This document shows, in pieces, positions 8,406 through 14,842 of a DNA stretch of 21,751 bases. The DNA is taken from NCBI GenBank assembly GCA_002358875.1, contig DEPS01000101.1, forward strand, positions 19,307-41,057, in the 5' to 3' direction. Position 1 is the stretch's first letter; each line of letters begins with the position of its first letter. Source of the DNA: Lachnospiraceae bacterium UBA3386. Lineage in GTDB: Bacteria > Bacillota > Clostridia > Lachnospirales > Lachnospiraceae. The notes under the pieces were generated by a model that saw only the letters and a program-made list of their open reading frames with translations, was not told the origin of the DNA and searched no databases. Made by a program: the position numbers and the translations under genes.

Positions 8406-8441
8406 TTGTCAACTCCTGTTGACAAGTGCATAATAGCACTT
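8406..8441. repeat. Two adjacent inverted repeats in the gap after PAP2
   Basis: TTGTCAA (8406-8412) pairs with TTGACAA (8419-8425), and the adjoining AAGTGC (8424-8429) pairs with GCACTT (8436-8441). The TTGACA inside could act as a -35 box on either strand, but I see no convincing -10 or gene served. The rest of the 8374-8532 gap shows only short AT-rich sequence and a small GC-rich hairpin. Confidence 0.5.
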
Positions 8442-8532
8442 TGAAATCGATAACAAAAGGTTATTTTTCACCAAAGATTAGGGCCGTTTGCCGGTTTTAT
8501 TCGGCGATTCGTCGCTTTTTCAAAGTAAAATG

Positions 8533-9042
8533 CTAAAGCAGGATCATCAGCAAAGCCCCCGCAAGCAGGCCTGCGGCAAATCCCGCGGCTACATCCGAGG
8601 GATAATGGACTCCTCCAAGGACACGGATCAGGGCTGCAGCCGCCGTGACAAAAAGGAAGGCGATCCCCACAGGCGGATAAAAGGCCAGCCAGGCCATGGC
8701 TATCACCGCAGAGGAGAAAACATGGCGGCTGGGCAGGGACCTGCCTTTTGTGTCCTTTTTGATGATCGGGTCGATTCTCCAGGCTTCGTAGGGGCGGGGA
8801 CGGTTGATCCATGCCCTGAGGGCTGTCAGAACAAAAAAGGAGACTCCGGGGACGAGGACCGCACGCAACAGCCCTGTATATTCCCCCCGCGCCGCGAGCA
8901 GCAAAAGAAGCACGGGGTAGGAAACAAAGATCAGGCCTGTCGCCGCCTTATCCCCCGCGCGCAGGGCAAAACAGGCCGCACCGCTTTCGCGGATGCGGCC
9001 TGTCATCTTTTCATATGTCTGCCGGTAATCTGTTTTTTTCAT
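8533..9042 (-). CDS. PAP2-family membrane phosphatase
   Basis: This 169-residue protein has four to five transmembrane helices and the three-part PAP2 signature: RAWINRPRP (76-84), PSRH (104-107) and RVLGGVHYPSD (140-150), with H107, R140 and H146 as expected catalytic residues. Bacterial members dephosphorylate lipid phosphates such as undecaprenyl pyrophosphate or phosphatidylglycerophosphate at the outer face of the membrane. Next to glycan genes, recycling of the undecaprenyl carrier is a reasonable guess. It starts 17 bases after the ligase stop, with a TAAGGAAA ribosome site, and is the last gene before the terminator at 8334-8373. Length is normal for the small single-domain type. Confidence 0.9.
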   Translation of the reverse strand: MKKTDYRQTYEKMTGRIRESGAACFALRAGDKAATGLIFVSYPVLLLLLAARGEYTGLLRAVLVPGVSFFVLTALRAWINRPRPYEAWRIDPIIKKDTKGRSLPSRHVFSSAVIAMAWLAFYPPVGIAFLFVTAAAALIRVLGGVHYPSDVAAGFAAGLLAGALLMILL

Positions 9043-9059
9043 TTTCCTTAGGAAGACTT

Positions 9060-10448
9060 TTAAGCGTCGACATCCACGTTTCCGGTGTCCTCGCCCGCAT
9101 GGACAGGCTCTCCGATGGCCCCGGTCTGGACTTTACTGACAATGACGCGGAGCTTTCCGTTGGGATCCGCGGGGATCTCACTGAGCCACTCGTATTTGAT
9201 CTTGAAGGAGGGATCCTTAAACATGGCCATGAGCTTCTCGTCGAGCATCTGTACGATCTCATCCTGCTTTTCTTCAGGCGTATCGGGATTGCGGACCATC
9301 ATGAGGGTGAGGTTTTCGTAATCCTCCTGTACGATCCTGTAGGCGATGATCTCCGGCACATAGTTGATGATGCCCGAAATATTGCCCCACTCGGTGACGC
9401 TTCCGTCCCTGTGGTGGATGACGTCGTTCATGCGGCCCTGGACTCCGCGGGCAAACCGAAGGCCCTTGCGCATATAGCTGTCGAGCTGATCATAAGAGGT
9501 ATAGTTGATCAGGGGAAGCTCTTTCTTGTAAAGGGTGGTGATCACGGCCATGCCCTTGAGAGCCGGACCGGTCAGATCCTGATTGTATACGTTGACGACG
9601 AAGAGATCGCTGTTAACCTGATAATAGCTCTTTCCGGGGACCCGGATGACGCAGGCGCCGGTCTCGCCCATTCCGTAGGCGTCGATAAGGCCGGGGCCGA
9701 ACACTTCCTTCAAAAGCTTCCTGGAAGGTTCATCCAGCATCTCGCCAAAAGGCGTGTAGAAGGAGGGCTGCCACAGATAGATGTCATTCTCCTTGACATA
9801 CTTGGCGATCCTCATCAGGAGGTTTTTGTGGTTGTAGAGATAATCCGGCTCATAGGCATTGATCTCGTCCACGAGGGTCTGCGTGTCCACGCGCTGCTTG
9901 ATCGTATCGGACATATATTTTCTGCGCAGGATTCCCAGCTTCTGGACCGGGGAATCATACTCCTTGACCGGGCCGTGGAGGGAATTGGGCCGGCTCATGG
10001 TCTTGCCCGTAAAGGGATTGAAGCCGCCGTAGCCCATGGTTCTGAGCCAGTTGGCTGTGACCCAGGCATATTCCATGGGGGAGATCAGAACACGGAGAGG
10101 CCTTCCCGTGGAACCGGATGTCGGAGAGACATGCCAGTATTTATACTTCTCAGGATCCGCCTCCATCTCGGCGTCCATCCACTCGCGCAGCTGGTCCTTG
10201 GTGAGGAGGGGGAACTTGTACAGATCCTCAGCGCAGTGGTAGTCGTCCGGCGTCGTGCCCGATTCCTCGAAGCGCCTGCGATAAAAGGGAATTTCATACG
10301 CTGCCTTCATCAACTCGTGCACGCGCTTTTTCTGTGTCCGCAGAATACGGTCGCAGTTTCTGCTGCTGACCGGCTTTCTCTCCACCTGCGCATATGCCCT
10401 GAGTGTATAAACCTGCTCCAGCTTGTGATCGAGTTCGTAATTTCTCAT
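9060..10448 (-). CDS. PaaK/CapK-type adenylate-forming ligase
   Basis: The ATG at 10448 is chosen because an AGGGAGGT ribosome site (10454-10461) lies just upstream; this gives 462 residues. The protein belongs to the phenylacetate-CoA ligase/CapK branch of AMP-binding enzymes. It has the phosphate-binding loop SPTSGSTGRP (108-117) and the YGMGETGA motif (258-265), which fits the YGxTE adenylate signature. It also has a C-terminal subdomain with a PNGKLR stretch near its end, where the family has the catalytic lysine. Members in polysaccharide clusters are thought to activate a carboxylic acid for attachment to a glycan or lipid, but the substrate here is unknown. It lies between glf and the PAP2 gene in one unit. 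A true phenylacetate catabolic role is unlikely, since no other such gene is present. Confidence 0.85.
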   Translation of the reverse strand: MRNYELDHKLEQVYTLRAYAQVERKPVSSRNCDRILRTQKKRVHELMKAAYEIPFYRRRFEESGTTPDDYHCAEDLYKFPLLTKDQLREWMDAEMEADPEKYKYWHVSPTSGSTGRPLRVLISPMEYAWVTANWLRTMGYGGFNPFTGKTMSRPNSLHGPVKEYDSPVQKLGILRRKYMSDTIKQRVDTQTLVDEINAYEPDYLYNHKNLLMRIAKYVKENDIYLWQPSFYTPFGEMLDEPSRKLLKEVFGPGLIDAYGMGETGACVIRVPGKSYYQVNSDLFVVNVYNQDLTGPALKGMAVITTLYKKELPLINYTSYDQLDSYMRKGLRFARGVQGRMNDVIHHRDGSVTEWGNISGIINYVPEIIAYRIVQEDYENLTLMMVRNPDTPEEKQDEIVQMLDEKLMAMFKDPSFKIKYEWLSEIPADPNGKLRVIVSKVQTGAIGEPVHAGEDTGNVDVDA

Positions 10449-10525
10449 GAAAAACCTCCCTGAGAGTATATCTTTGTGCCTCTGCGGTCTGCCAGGCATT
10501 CCGGACCGAAGGCATCCGTCCTTAA

Positions 10526-10606
10526 TTACATCTCGGCCGCCGGATTCAGCGCCGTGCGGACGGACCTGCCTATATCAAAATACCGGTACAGTCTGAGGCG
10601 GCTGTC
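10526..10606 (-). pseudogene. Degenerate duplicate of the 3' end of glf
   Basis: These 81 bases align without gaps to the last 81 bases of glf (10611-10691), with 63 identities by my count. Fifteen of the 18 differences are transitions. Read in the glf frame it gives DSRLRLYRYFDIGRSVRTAL then NPAAEM and a stop, against GGRLGLYQYFDMDKVIRAAL then NLAAEM in glf. No start or upstream coding sequence accompanies it; it begins four bases after the glf stop. It is best read as the decayed remnant of a tandem duplication or of a second glf copy. Confidence 0.82.
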
Positions 10607-10610
10607 CGTA

Positions 10611-11765
10611 TTACATTTCGGCTGCCAGATTCAGCGCCGCGCGGATCACCTTGTCCATGTCAAAATACTGGTACAGTCCCAGACGGCCGCCGAAAACGAC
10701 GTTCTTCTTCTGAGCCGCCAGCTCCCTGTACTTCTGGTACTGTGCGTTGTTCTTTTCGTTGTTGACAGGATAATAGGGCTCCATCCCGTTCTCCCAGGCC
10801 GCGGGATATTCCCGGGTGATGATCGTCCCGGGGATATCTCTGCCGGTTTCCGAATCCCTGCCGAATTCGAAGAATTTGTGCTCTATGATCCTGGTAAACG
10901 GCACACTCCGCTCGGTGTAGTTGACGACCGCGCTGCCCTGGTAATTGTCTGTATCGGGAAGCTCCTGAGTCTCGAACCTTAAGGATCTGTATTCCAGAGG
11001 CCCGAAGCACTGGTCGAAATACTCGTCGATCATCCCCGTATAGAGGACCTTGTCGAAGGTCTGATCGCCCATGACAAAGACCGTGCCCCTGTCAGGGGAA
11101 GCGACTTCCCTGACGGCGGTCCTAAAATCCGTGCCGAGCATGACCGGGATCCCCTCAAGGATCTTTTCCACCATCTTTGTATATCCGCCGATCGGGATCC
11201 CCTGATAGCGGTCATTGAAATAGTTGTTGTCATAGGTCATGCGGACGGGAAGGCGGCGGATAATAAAAGCGGGGAGCTCGGTGCAGTCCCTGCCCCACTG
11301 CTTTTCCGTATAGCCTTTTACGAGCTTTTCGTAAATATCACGCCCGACCAGAGACAGTGCCTGCTCCTCGAGGTTCTTTGGCTCAGTAATACCGGCCTCG
11401 GCTACCTGCCGGTCGATCATCTCCCTTGCTTCTGCAGGAGTGCGGATCCCCCACATCCTGCTGAAGGTATTCATATTAAAGGGAAGGTTGTAGACCTCAT
11501 CCCCATAACGCGCCACGGGCGAGTTGATAAAATTATTGAAGTCCGCAAACTGCGAGGCGTATTCCCAGACCTCTTTGTCCGATGTGTGGAAAATATGCGC
11601 ACCATAGCAGTGGACATGGATCCCGTTCTTTTTTTCCGTATAAATATTGCCTGCGATATGATCCCGCCTGTCGATCACCGTGCAGTCAGCGCCTTTTTTC
11701 TTCATTTCTCTCGCGAAGACGGCTCCAAAAAGGCCTGCCCCCACTATGAGCCAGCGTTCCTTCAT
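10611..11765 (-). CDS. glf: UDP-galactopyranose mutase
   Basis: This flavoenzyme interconverts UDP-galactopyranose and UDP-galactofuranose, supplying galactofuranose for surface glycans. The 384-residue protein opens MKERWLIVGAGLFGAVFAR, with the FAD-binding glycine loop GAGLFG at 9-14. It continues with DRRDHIAGNIYTE, then YGAHIFHTSDKEVW and VYNLPFNMNTFSRMWG, and further on GYTEKQWGRDCTELP, all strongly typical of bacterial Glf. Length is normal. I favour the ATG at 11765 because its N-terminus matches the family; a GTG nine bases upstream (11774) is also possible. The XRE regulator gene ends 76 bases upstream with no terminator between, so the two may be cotranscribed. The ligase follows after 162 bases that hold a glf-tail remnant. 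Confidence 0.96.
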   Translation of the reverse strand: MKERWLIVGAGLFGAVFAREMKKKGADCTVIDRRDHIAGNIYTEKKNGIHVHCYGAHIFHTSDKEVWEYASQFADFNNFINSPVARYGDEVYNLPFNMNTFSRMWGIRTPAEAREMIDRQVAEAGITEPKNLEEQALSLVGRDIYEKLVKGYTEKQWGRDCTELPAFIIRRLPVRMTYDNNYFNDRYQGIPIGGYTKMVEKILEGIPVMLGTDFRTAVREVASPDRGTVFVMGDQTFDKVLYTGMIDEYFDQCFGPLEYRSLRFETQELPDTDNYQGSAVVNYTERSVPFTRIIEHKFFEFGRDSETGRDIPGTIITREYPAAWENGMEPYYPVNNEKNNAQYQKYRELAAQKKNVVFGGRLGLYQYFDMDKVIRAALNLAAEM

Positions 11766-11841
11766 TCTCTCCACCCACTGCCTTTCTCAAATCTTGTCCG
11801 AAAACATTTGATGCCCGGTTTTTAATTCTGCTCTACCGATG

Positions 11842-12192
11842 TCATTCCTGTCTGGTATATGCTTCAATCTGACTATACTCATCCATCAGATCCAGGATTC
11901 TTTTCCGTCCTGCCCTGTTGAACCGGCTGTAGCGCTCCATCACGCGCTTTGTCGTGATCTGCGCGGAAAGACCTTCTCCATTGTCAAGCGGTGAAAAATC
12001 CATCGGATTCAGGGCCAGCGCGTCACAGATCCGCATTACAGTGCTGTACGCCATCCCCTCGATTCCTCTCTCCAGCGCCGTTACGAGCGTACTGTATGGA
12101 ATATCCATCTCCACAGCAAACTGTCGCACGCTTTTATACTGCGATAAAATGACTTTTTTAAGAATCTCCGCCTTCTTTAACCCGCTTTCCAT
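11842..12192 (-). CDS. XRE-family helix-turn-helix regulator
   Basis: This 116-residue protein carries a Cro/C1-type helix-turn-helix over about residues 8-68. The visible helices are KSVRQFAVEMDIPYSTLVTA (the turn-forming pair) and then YSTVMRICDALALNPMDFS, the usual final helices of the fold. The C-terminal part (KRVMERYSRFNRAGRKRILD and on) is basic and helical and may dimerise. An AGGAGGT ribosome site precedes the ATG; it sits in the loop of a short GAAAC/GTTTC hairpin (12197-12211). The stop is 76 bases before glf, so it may regulate the glf unit or only itself. Repeated CTGAAA/TTTCAG half-sites upstream are candidate operators. No phage or plasmid genes are nearby. Confidence 0.85.
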   Translation of the reverse strand: MESGLKKAEILKKVILSQYKSVRQFAVEMDIPYSTLVTALERGIEGMAYSTVMRICDALALNPMDFSPLDNGEGLSAQITTKRVMERYSRFNRAGRKRILDLMDEYSQIEAYTRQE

Positions 12193-12194
12193 TT

Positions 12195-12240
12195 CTGAAA
12201 CCTCCTGTTTCCGACTGAAATATTATGCAATTCGTTTCAG
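12195..12240 (-). promoter_or_regulatory. Possible autoregulatory operators of the XRE gene
   Basis: CTGAAA occurs at 12195-12200 and 12215-12220, and its complement TTTCAG at 12235-12240, each exactly 20 bases apart, which is about two helical turns. The last two form an inverted repeat around an AT-rich centre. Such spacing upstream of a small XRE gene suggests self-control, though the half-site is short and chance cannot be excluded. Confidence 0.35.
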
Positions 12241-12333
12241 ATGTTCAGGCTTTTCCACTGTTCATCGCCAAACCGGCTGATATTATGTAGTGCTGTACCT
12301 TATTATACTGCAAAAATCCTGAAAACCCGGTCC

Positions 12334-12465
12334 TGAGAATACGCACGGCATTTTCCGTACAGATCCTCCGGCAGCCCGACTGCCGCGTATAGATCCAGCC
12401 CCTCCGGGGCCAGCAATGCTTTGCATGGCCAAGTATGACGATCCTGTTGAGGCTGAGTATTCTCA
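12334..12465 (-). ncRNA. Candidate structured RNA or MITE closed by 9-base inverted ends
   Basis: TGAGAATAC at 12334-12342 is perfectly complementary to GTATTCTCA at 12457-12465 and would close a 132-base domain. Inside it I find GGCCA/TGGCC (12408-12412 with 12426-12430), CGGCAG/CTGCCG with a 5-base loop (12369-12374 with 12380-12385), and a 6-pair stem (12343-12348 with 12355-12360). The last stem pairs fully only in minus-strand RNA, through one G-U pair. An extended -10 (12469-12477) places a start at the edge of the element. No protein signature is present. It could be a separate small RNA, a leader of the XRE gene, or a small inverted-repeat mobile element. It matches no RNA family I recognise. 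Confidence 0.42.
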
Positions 12466-12468
12466 AAT

Positions 12469-12477
12469 ATTATAACA
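12469..12477 (-). promoter_or_regulatory. Extended -10 promoter element
   Basis: The minus strand reads TGTTATAAT: a perfect TATAAT at 12469-12474 with the TGn extension. No good -35 box stands at 17 bases. The expected start is near 12462, at the outer arm of the 12334-12465 element, with the XRE gene about 270 bases downstream. Confidence 0.5.
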
Positions 12478-12570
12478 TATCCCGCCTGTTAAACATAGCT
12501 TTCAATGACAATTATCAAAAAACTGTTCTATTTTATCCATTTTGTCCAAAAAGTATTCCCGTATTTACCG

Positions 12571-14175
12571 TCAGTCCTCACCACGGGCCCCCGGAAGGCG
12601 GAAGGTAAAACTGATCTCCCCCGGTCCGGTATCAGCCCGGATCGTTCCGCTGTTGGCCGAGGCAATCGCCCTGGCTGCTGAGAGCCCGATTCCGAAGCCT
12701 CCCTTTTTCCGGCTCCTGTCCTCATCCGCCCGGTAAAAACGCTCAAACAGGCGCTCCGGATCTTCAGGTATCCTGCTTTGTCCTTCTTTTCCCTTTTCTT
12801 CTCCGGGCAGAGTATTGGTCTGGGTCAGAACCACCTCTTTTCCTTCTGCAAAGGTCCTGATACTGATCCGCCCTCCCCTGGGCGCATACTTTACCGCATT
12901 GTCGAACAAAATGGAAAGCAGCTGCGAGACGCTCTCTCTGTCGCCGAGGGCCGTAATATGCTCTGTCCCGACGGAGGAAAAGTCCACCGTAAGCGACCTT
13001 GCAGCGGCGGACTGAGCAAAATTCTCCCAGACCTCATGTGCCAGGCCGTCCAGGTCAAAGGGTTTTCTCTCCAGACGCAGGGCATTCTCGTCCATCCTGG
13101 AGAGCGTGAGCAGATTCTGCATCAGGCCGCTCAGCCTGACAGTCTGCGCGCGTATGTTCCGCGTCCACTTTGACTCTCCGTTAAAGAGCTCCAGCGCCTC
13201 GGTATTTGCCAGAATAATGGCGAGGGGAGTCTTAAGCTCGTGTCCTGCATTGGTCACGAACTGCTTCTGCCTCTCGATACTAAGGGCAGTCGGCGCAATC
13301 GCCCTTTTAGCCAGGATGTGGACCGGAAGCAGCATGACCGCCCAGCACAGGGCCGCAATGACAGAGGATATACCCAGGACCAAAAGGAGATTCTGGTCGT
13401 CCCCCGAGACATCCATGACCACAAGAAGCATTCCGGAGCCGGACAGCTCTTCTGTTCCAGTCTCTGATGAGTCCGCACTTAAATCATCCCAGCCCCCGGC
13501 TGAAGCAGCTACGGAGGCTGAATCAGATGACGACTCCTGCTGCCCGCCCCTTTTGGTCAATAAGTAGCGAAAGCCTCTGATCCGGCCGCTTTTCTTCTTA
13601 AGGGCAAGGATCTCCTGAGCCATCTCCAGGGCTCCTTCTTCTGTCACAGCATAGATCTGGGCAGTGTTCGTGCCTTCGATCTGCCCTTCATCATCCAGCC
13701 AAACCGAAAAAAAGCGAGCCGACATAGTGTCGTCCACAGTGATCCTGCGGTTAAACAGACCGCTCCTGCCGGGCTCAGGCCATCCTTGTCTCTCCGGAGG
13801 AAGCCCCTTTTCGGCCATATCCAAGTCCTGCTGCATGGGGTATTGGCCGTCCTGCTTTCTGCCGCCCTGCTTAAATCGGTTTTGCTGCCCGGTTGCCGTT
13901 CCGGCCTGATCCCAGTTCCCTGAAATGCCCCGGTCCGCGTGATCCTCCTGATTATTTTCACTGTTTCCGGACGCTTTTTCCATATAAAATGCGTTCCGCG
14001 CAAATCTCTCTGCGGGATTTCCGTCCGCCTCGCACAGGATCTCCAGCATCTTTTTCTGCTGCCCTGCCACCGTGGCAAGATGTATCAGATTTATCGCGCC
14101 TACCAGCGTCAGCAGCAGGATCGTTACCGCCGCCATGGCAGCGAAGGTGAATTTTTTCTGTAATTCCTTAACCAT
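12571..14175 (-). CDS. Sensor histidine kinase
   Basis: This 534-residue membrane kinase senses an extracellular signal and phosphorylates its partner regulator. Transmembrane helices lie at about 12-34 and 264-286. The outside loop (35-262) is unusually rich in Q, N, S, G and charged residues. The phosphoacceptor box is FVTNAGHELKTPLAII (306-321; H312). The ATP-binding domain has the N box LFDNAVKYAP (423-432; N426), a RLFERFYRAD stretch (475-484), and the G box KGGFGIGLS (491-499). It begins inside the end of the response regulator gene (8-base overlap), so the two are surely translated together. No HAMP domain is obvious. There is no clear terminator after it. Confidence 0.94.
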   Translation of the reverse strand: MVKELQKKFTFAAMAAVTILLLTLVGAINLIHLATVAGQQKKMLEILCEADGNPAERFARNAFYMEKASGNSENNQEDHADRGISGNWDQAGTATGQQNRFKQGGRKQDGQYPMQQDLDMAEKGLPPERQGWPEPGRSGLFNRRITVDDTMSARFFSVWLDDEGQIEGTNTAQIYAVTEEGALEMAQEILALKKKSGRIRGFRYLLTKRGGQQESSSDSASVAASAGGWDDLSADSSETGTEELSGSGMLLVVMDVSGDDQNLLLVLGISSVIAALCWAVMLLPVHILAKRAIAPTALSIERQKQFVTNAGHELKTPLAIILANTEALELFNGESKWTRNIRAQTVRLSGLMQNLLTLSRMDENALRLERKPFDLDGLAHEVWENFAQSAAARSLTVDFSSVGTEHITALGDRESVSQLLSILFDNAVKYAPRGGRISIRTFAEGKEVVLTQTNTLPGEEKGKEGQSRIPEDPERLFERFYRADEDRSRKKGGFGIGLSAARAIASANSGTIRADTGPGEISFTFRLPGARGED

Positions 14176-14842
14176 TGTTCTGAAGCATATATCCTGTTCC
14201 GCGTTTTGCCTTCACCGTGACCTTAGACCCCACCTTGCTCAGCTGCTTCCTCAGATATGAAATATACACCCATACGGATCCCACGTCCGCATCGGACTCA
14301 TAACCCCAGACCTTTTCAAGAAGATCATCAGAGGACAGATAGATCCCGTGATTGAGCATCAGGACATCCATGAGTCTGCACTCGAGCCGGGAGAGAGTCG
14401 CCGCATTGTCCCCGCAGCGCAGTTCGCTGTTCTGGGGATTGAGCGTCACATCCCCGAAGGAACGGATATCAGGAGTAAACTCCTCCCTGCGGCGGAGCAT
14501 GGCTCTGACCCTTGCAAGGAGCTCACCCATGTGGAAGGGCTTGGAAAGGTAGTCATCCGCCCCCAGATCCAGTCCCTCGATCCTGTCCTCCACCTCCGAT
14601 TTCGCAGTCAGAAGAAGAACAGGCGTCCTGCATCCCTCCCTGCGGATCTGGCTCAGGACCTCGAGACCGCTCTTTACAGGCATCATGATATCCAGAATGA
14701 TACCATCGTATTCCCCCGCATGGATATAATCCAGTGCCTCGCCTCCGTCATAGACCGCATCCACCTGATATTTGTGATATTCCAGGATGTCTACGACAGC
14801 CTCGGACATGGCTTCTTCGTCCTCAGCCAGCAACAGCCTCAT
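14168..14842 (-). CDS. OmpR/PhoB-type response regulator
   Basis: This 224-residue regulator has a receiver domain (about 1-115) with the acidic pocket AEDEE (6-10), phosphoacceptor D51 in ILDIMMP (49-55), T79 in LLLTAK (76-81) and K101 in YLSKPF (98-103). A winged-helix DNA-binding domain follows (about 128-224); its end, VWVYISYLRKQLSKVGSKVT with KRGTGYML, is diagnostic for the OmpR group. It is the partner of the overlapping histidine kinase. Its ATG overlaps the TGA of the upstream lipoprotein gene by four bases (ATGA), so binding protein, regulator and kinase are translationally coupled. An AGGAGGA ribosome site lies within the end of the lipoprotein gene. Target genes are not shown by the sequence. 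Confidence 0.96.
   Translation of the reverse strand: MRLLLAEDEEAMSEAVVDILEYHKYQVDAVYDGGEALDYIHAGEYDGIILDIMMPVKSGLEVLSQIRREGCRTPVLLLTAKSEVEDRIEGLDLGADDYLSKPFHMGELLARVRAMLRRREEFTPDIRSFGDVTLNPQNSELRCGDNAATLSRLECRLMDVLMLNHGIYLSSDDLLEKVWGYESDADVGSVWVYISYLRKQLSKVGSKVTVKAKRGTGYMLQNNG

Larger units (their letters stand above)
12193..12570. other. 378-base gap between sensor kinase and XRE gene
   Basis: No protein gene is convincing here. Besides the element at 12334-12465, its promoter and the XRE half-sites, the gap has an isolated TATAAT (minus strand, 12302-12307) without a -35. It also has AT-rich sequence just after the kinase stop with an imperfect palindrome TGATAATTGTCA (about 12507-12518). 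I see no clear terminator for the kinase operon. Confidence 0.5.

Noticed and set aside
8167..8439. A 90-residue minus-strand frame between PAP2 and the rhomboid gene
   Set aside because: It spans the 13-pair terminator, the rhomboid promoter and a repeat-like leader, and has no ribosome site or recognisable domain.
9015..10463. A 482-residue plus-strand open frame
   Set aside because: It is antisense to the PaaK/CapK-type ligase, shows no family motif, and has no ribosome site or operon context. Long antisense frames are common opposite GC-rich genes.
10526..10691. Diversity-generating retroelement template/variable pair
   Set aside because: The two 81-base copies differ mostly by transitions in both directions, not mainly at adenines of one copy, and no reverse transcriptase gene is present.
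12245..12466. A 73-residue minus-strand frame before the XRE gene
   Set aside because: It covers the inverted-repeat element, lacks a ribosome site and is rich in C, R and W in a way not seen in the real genes here.
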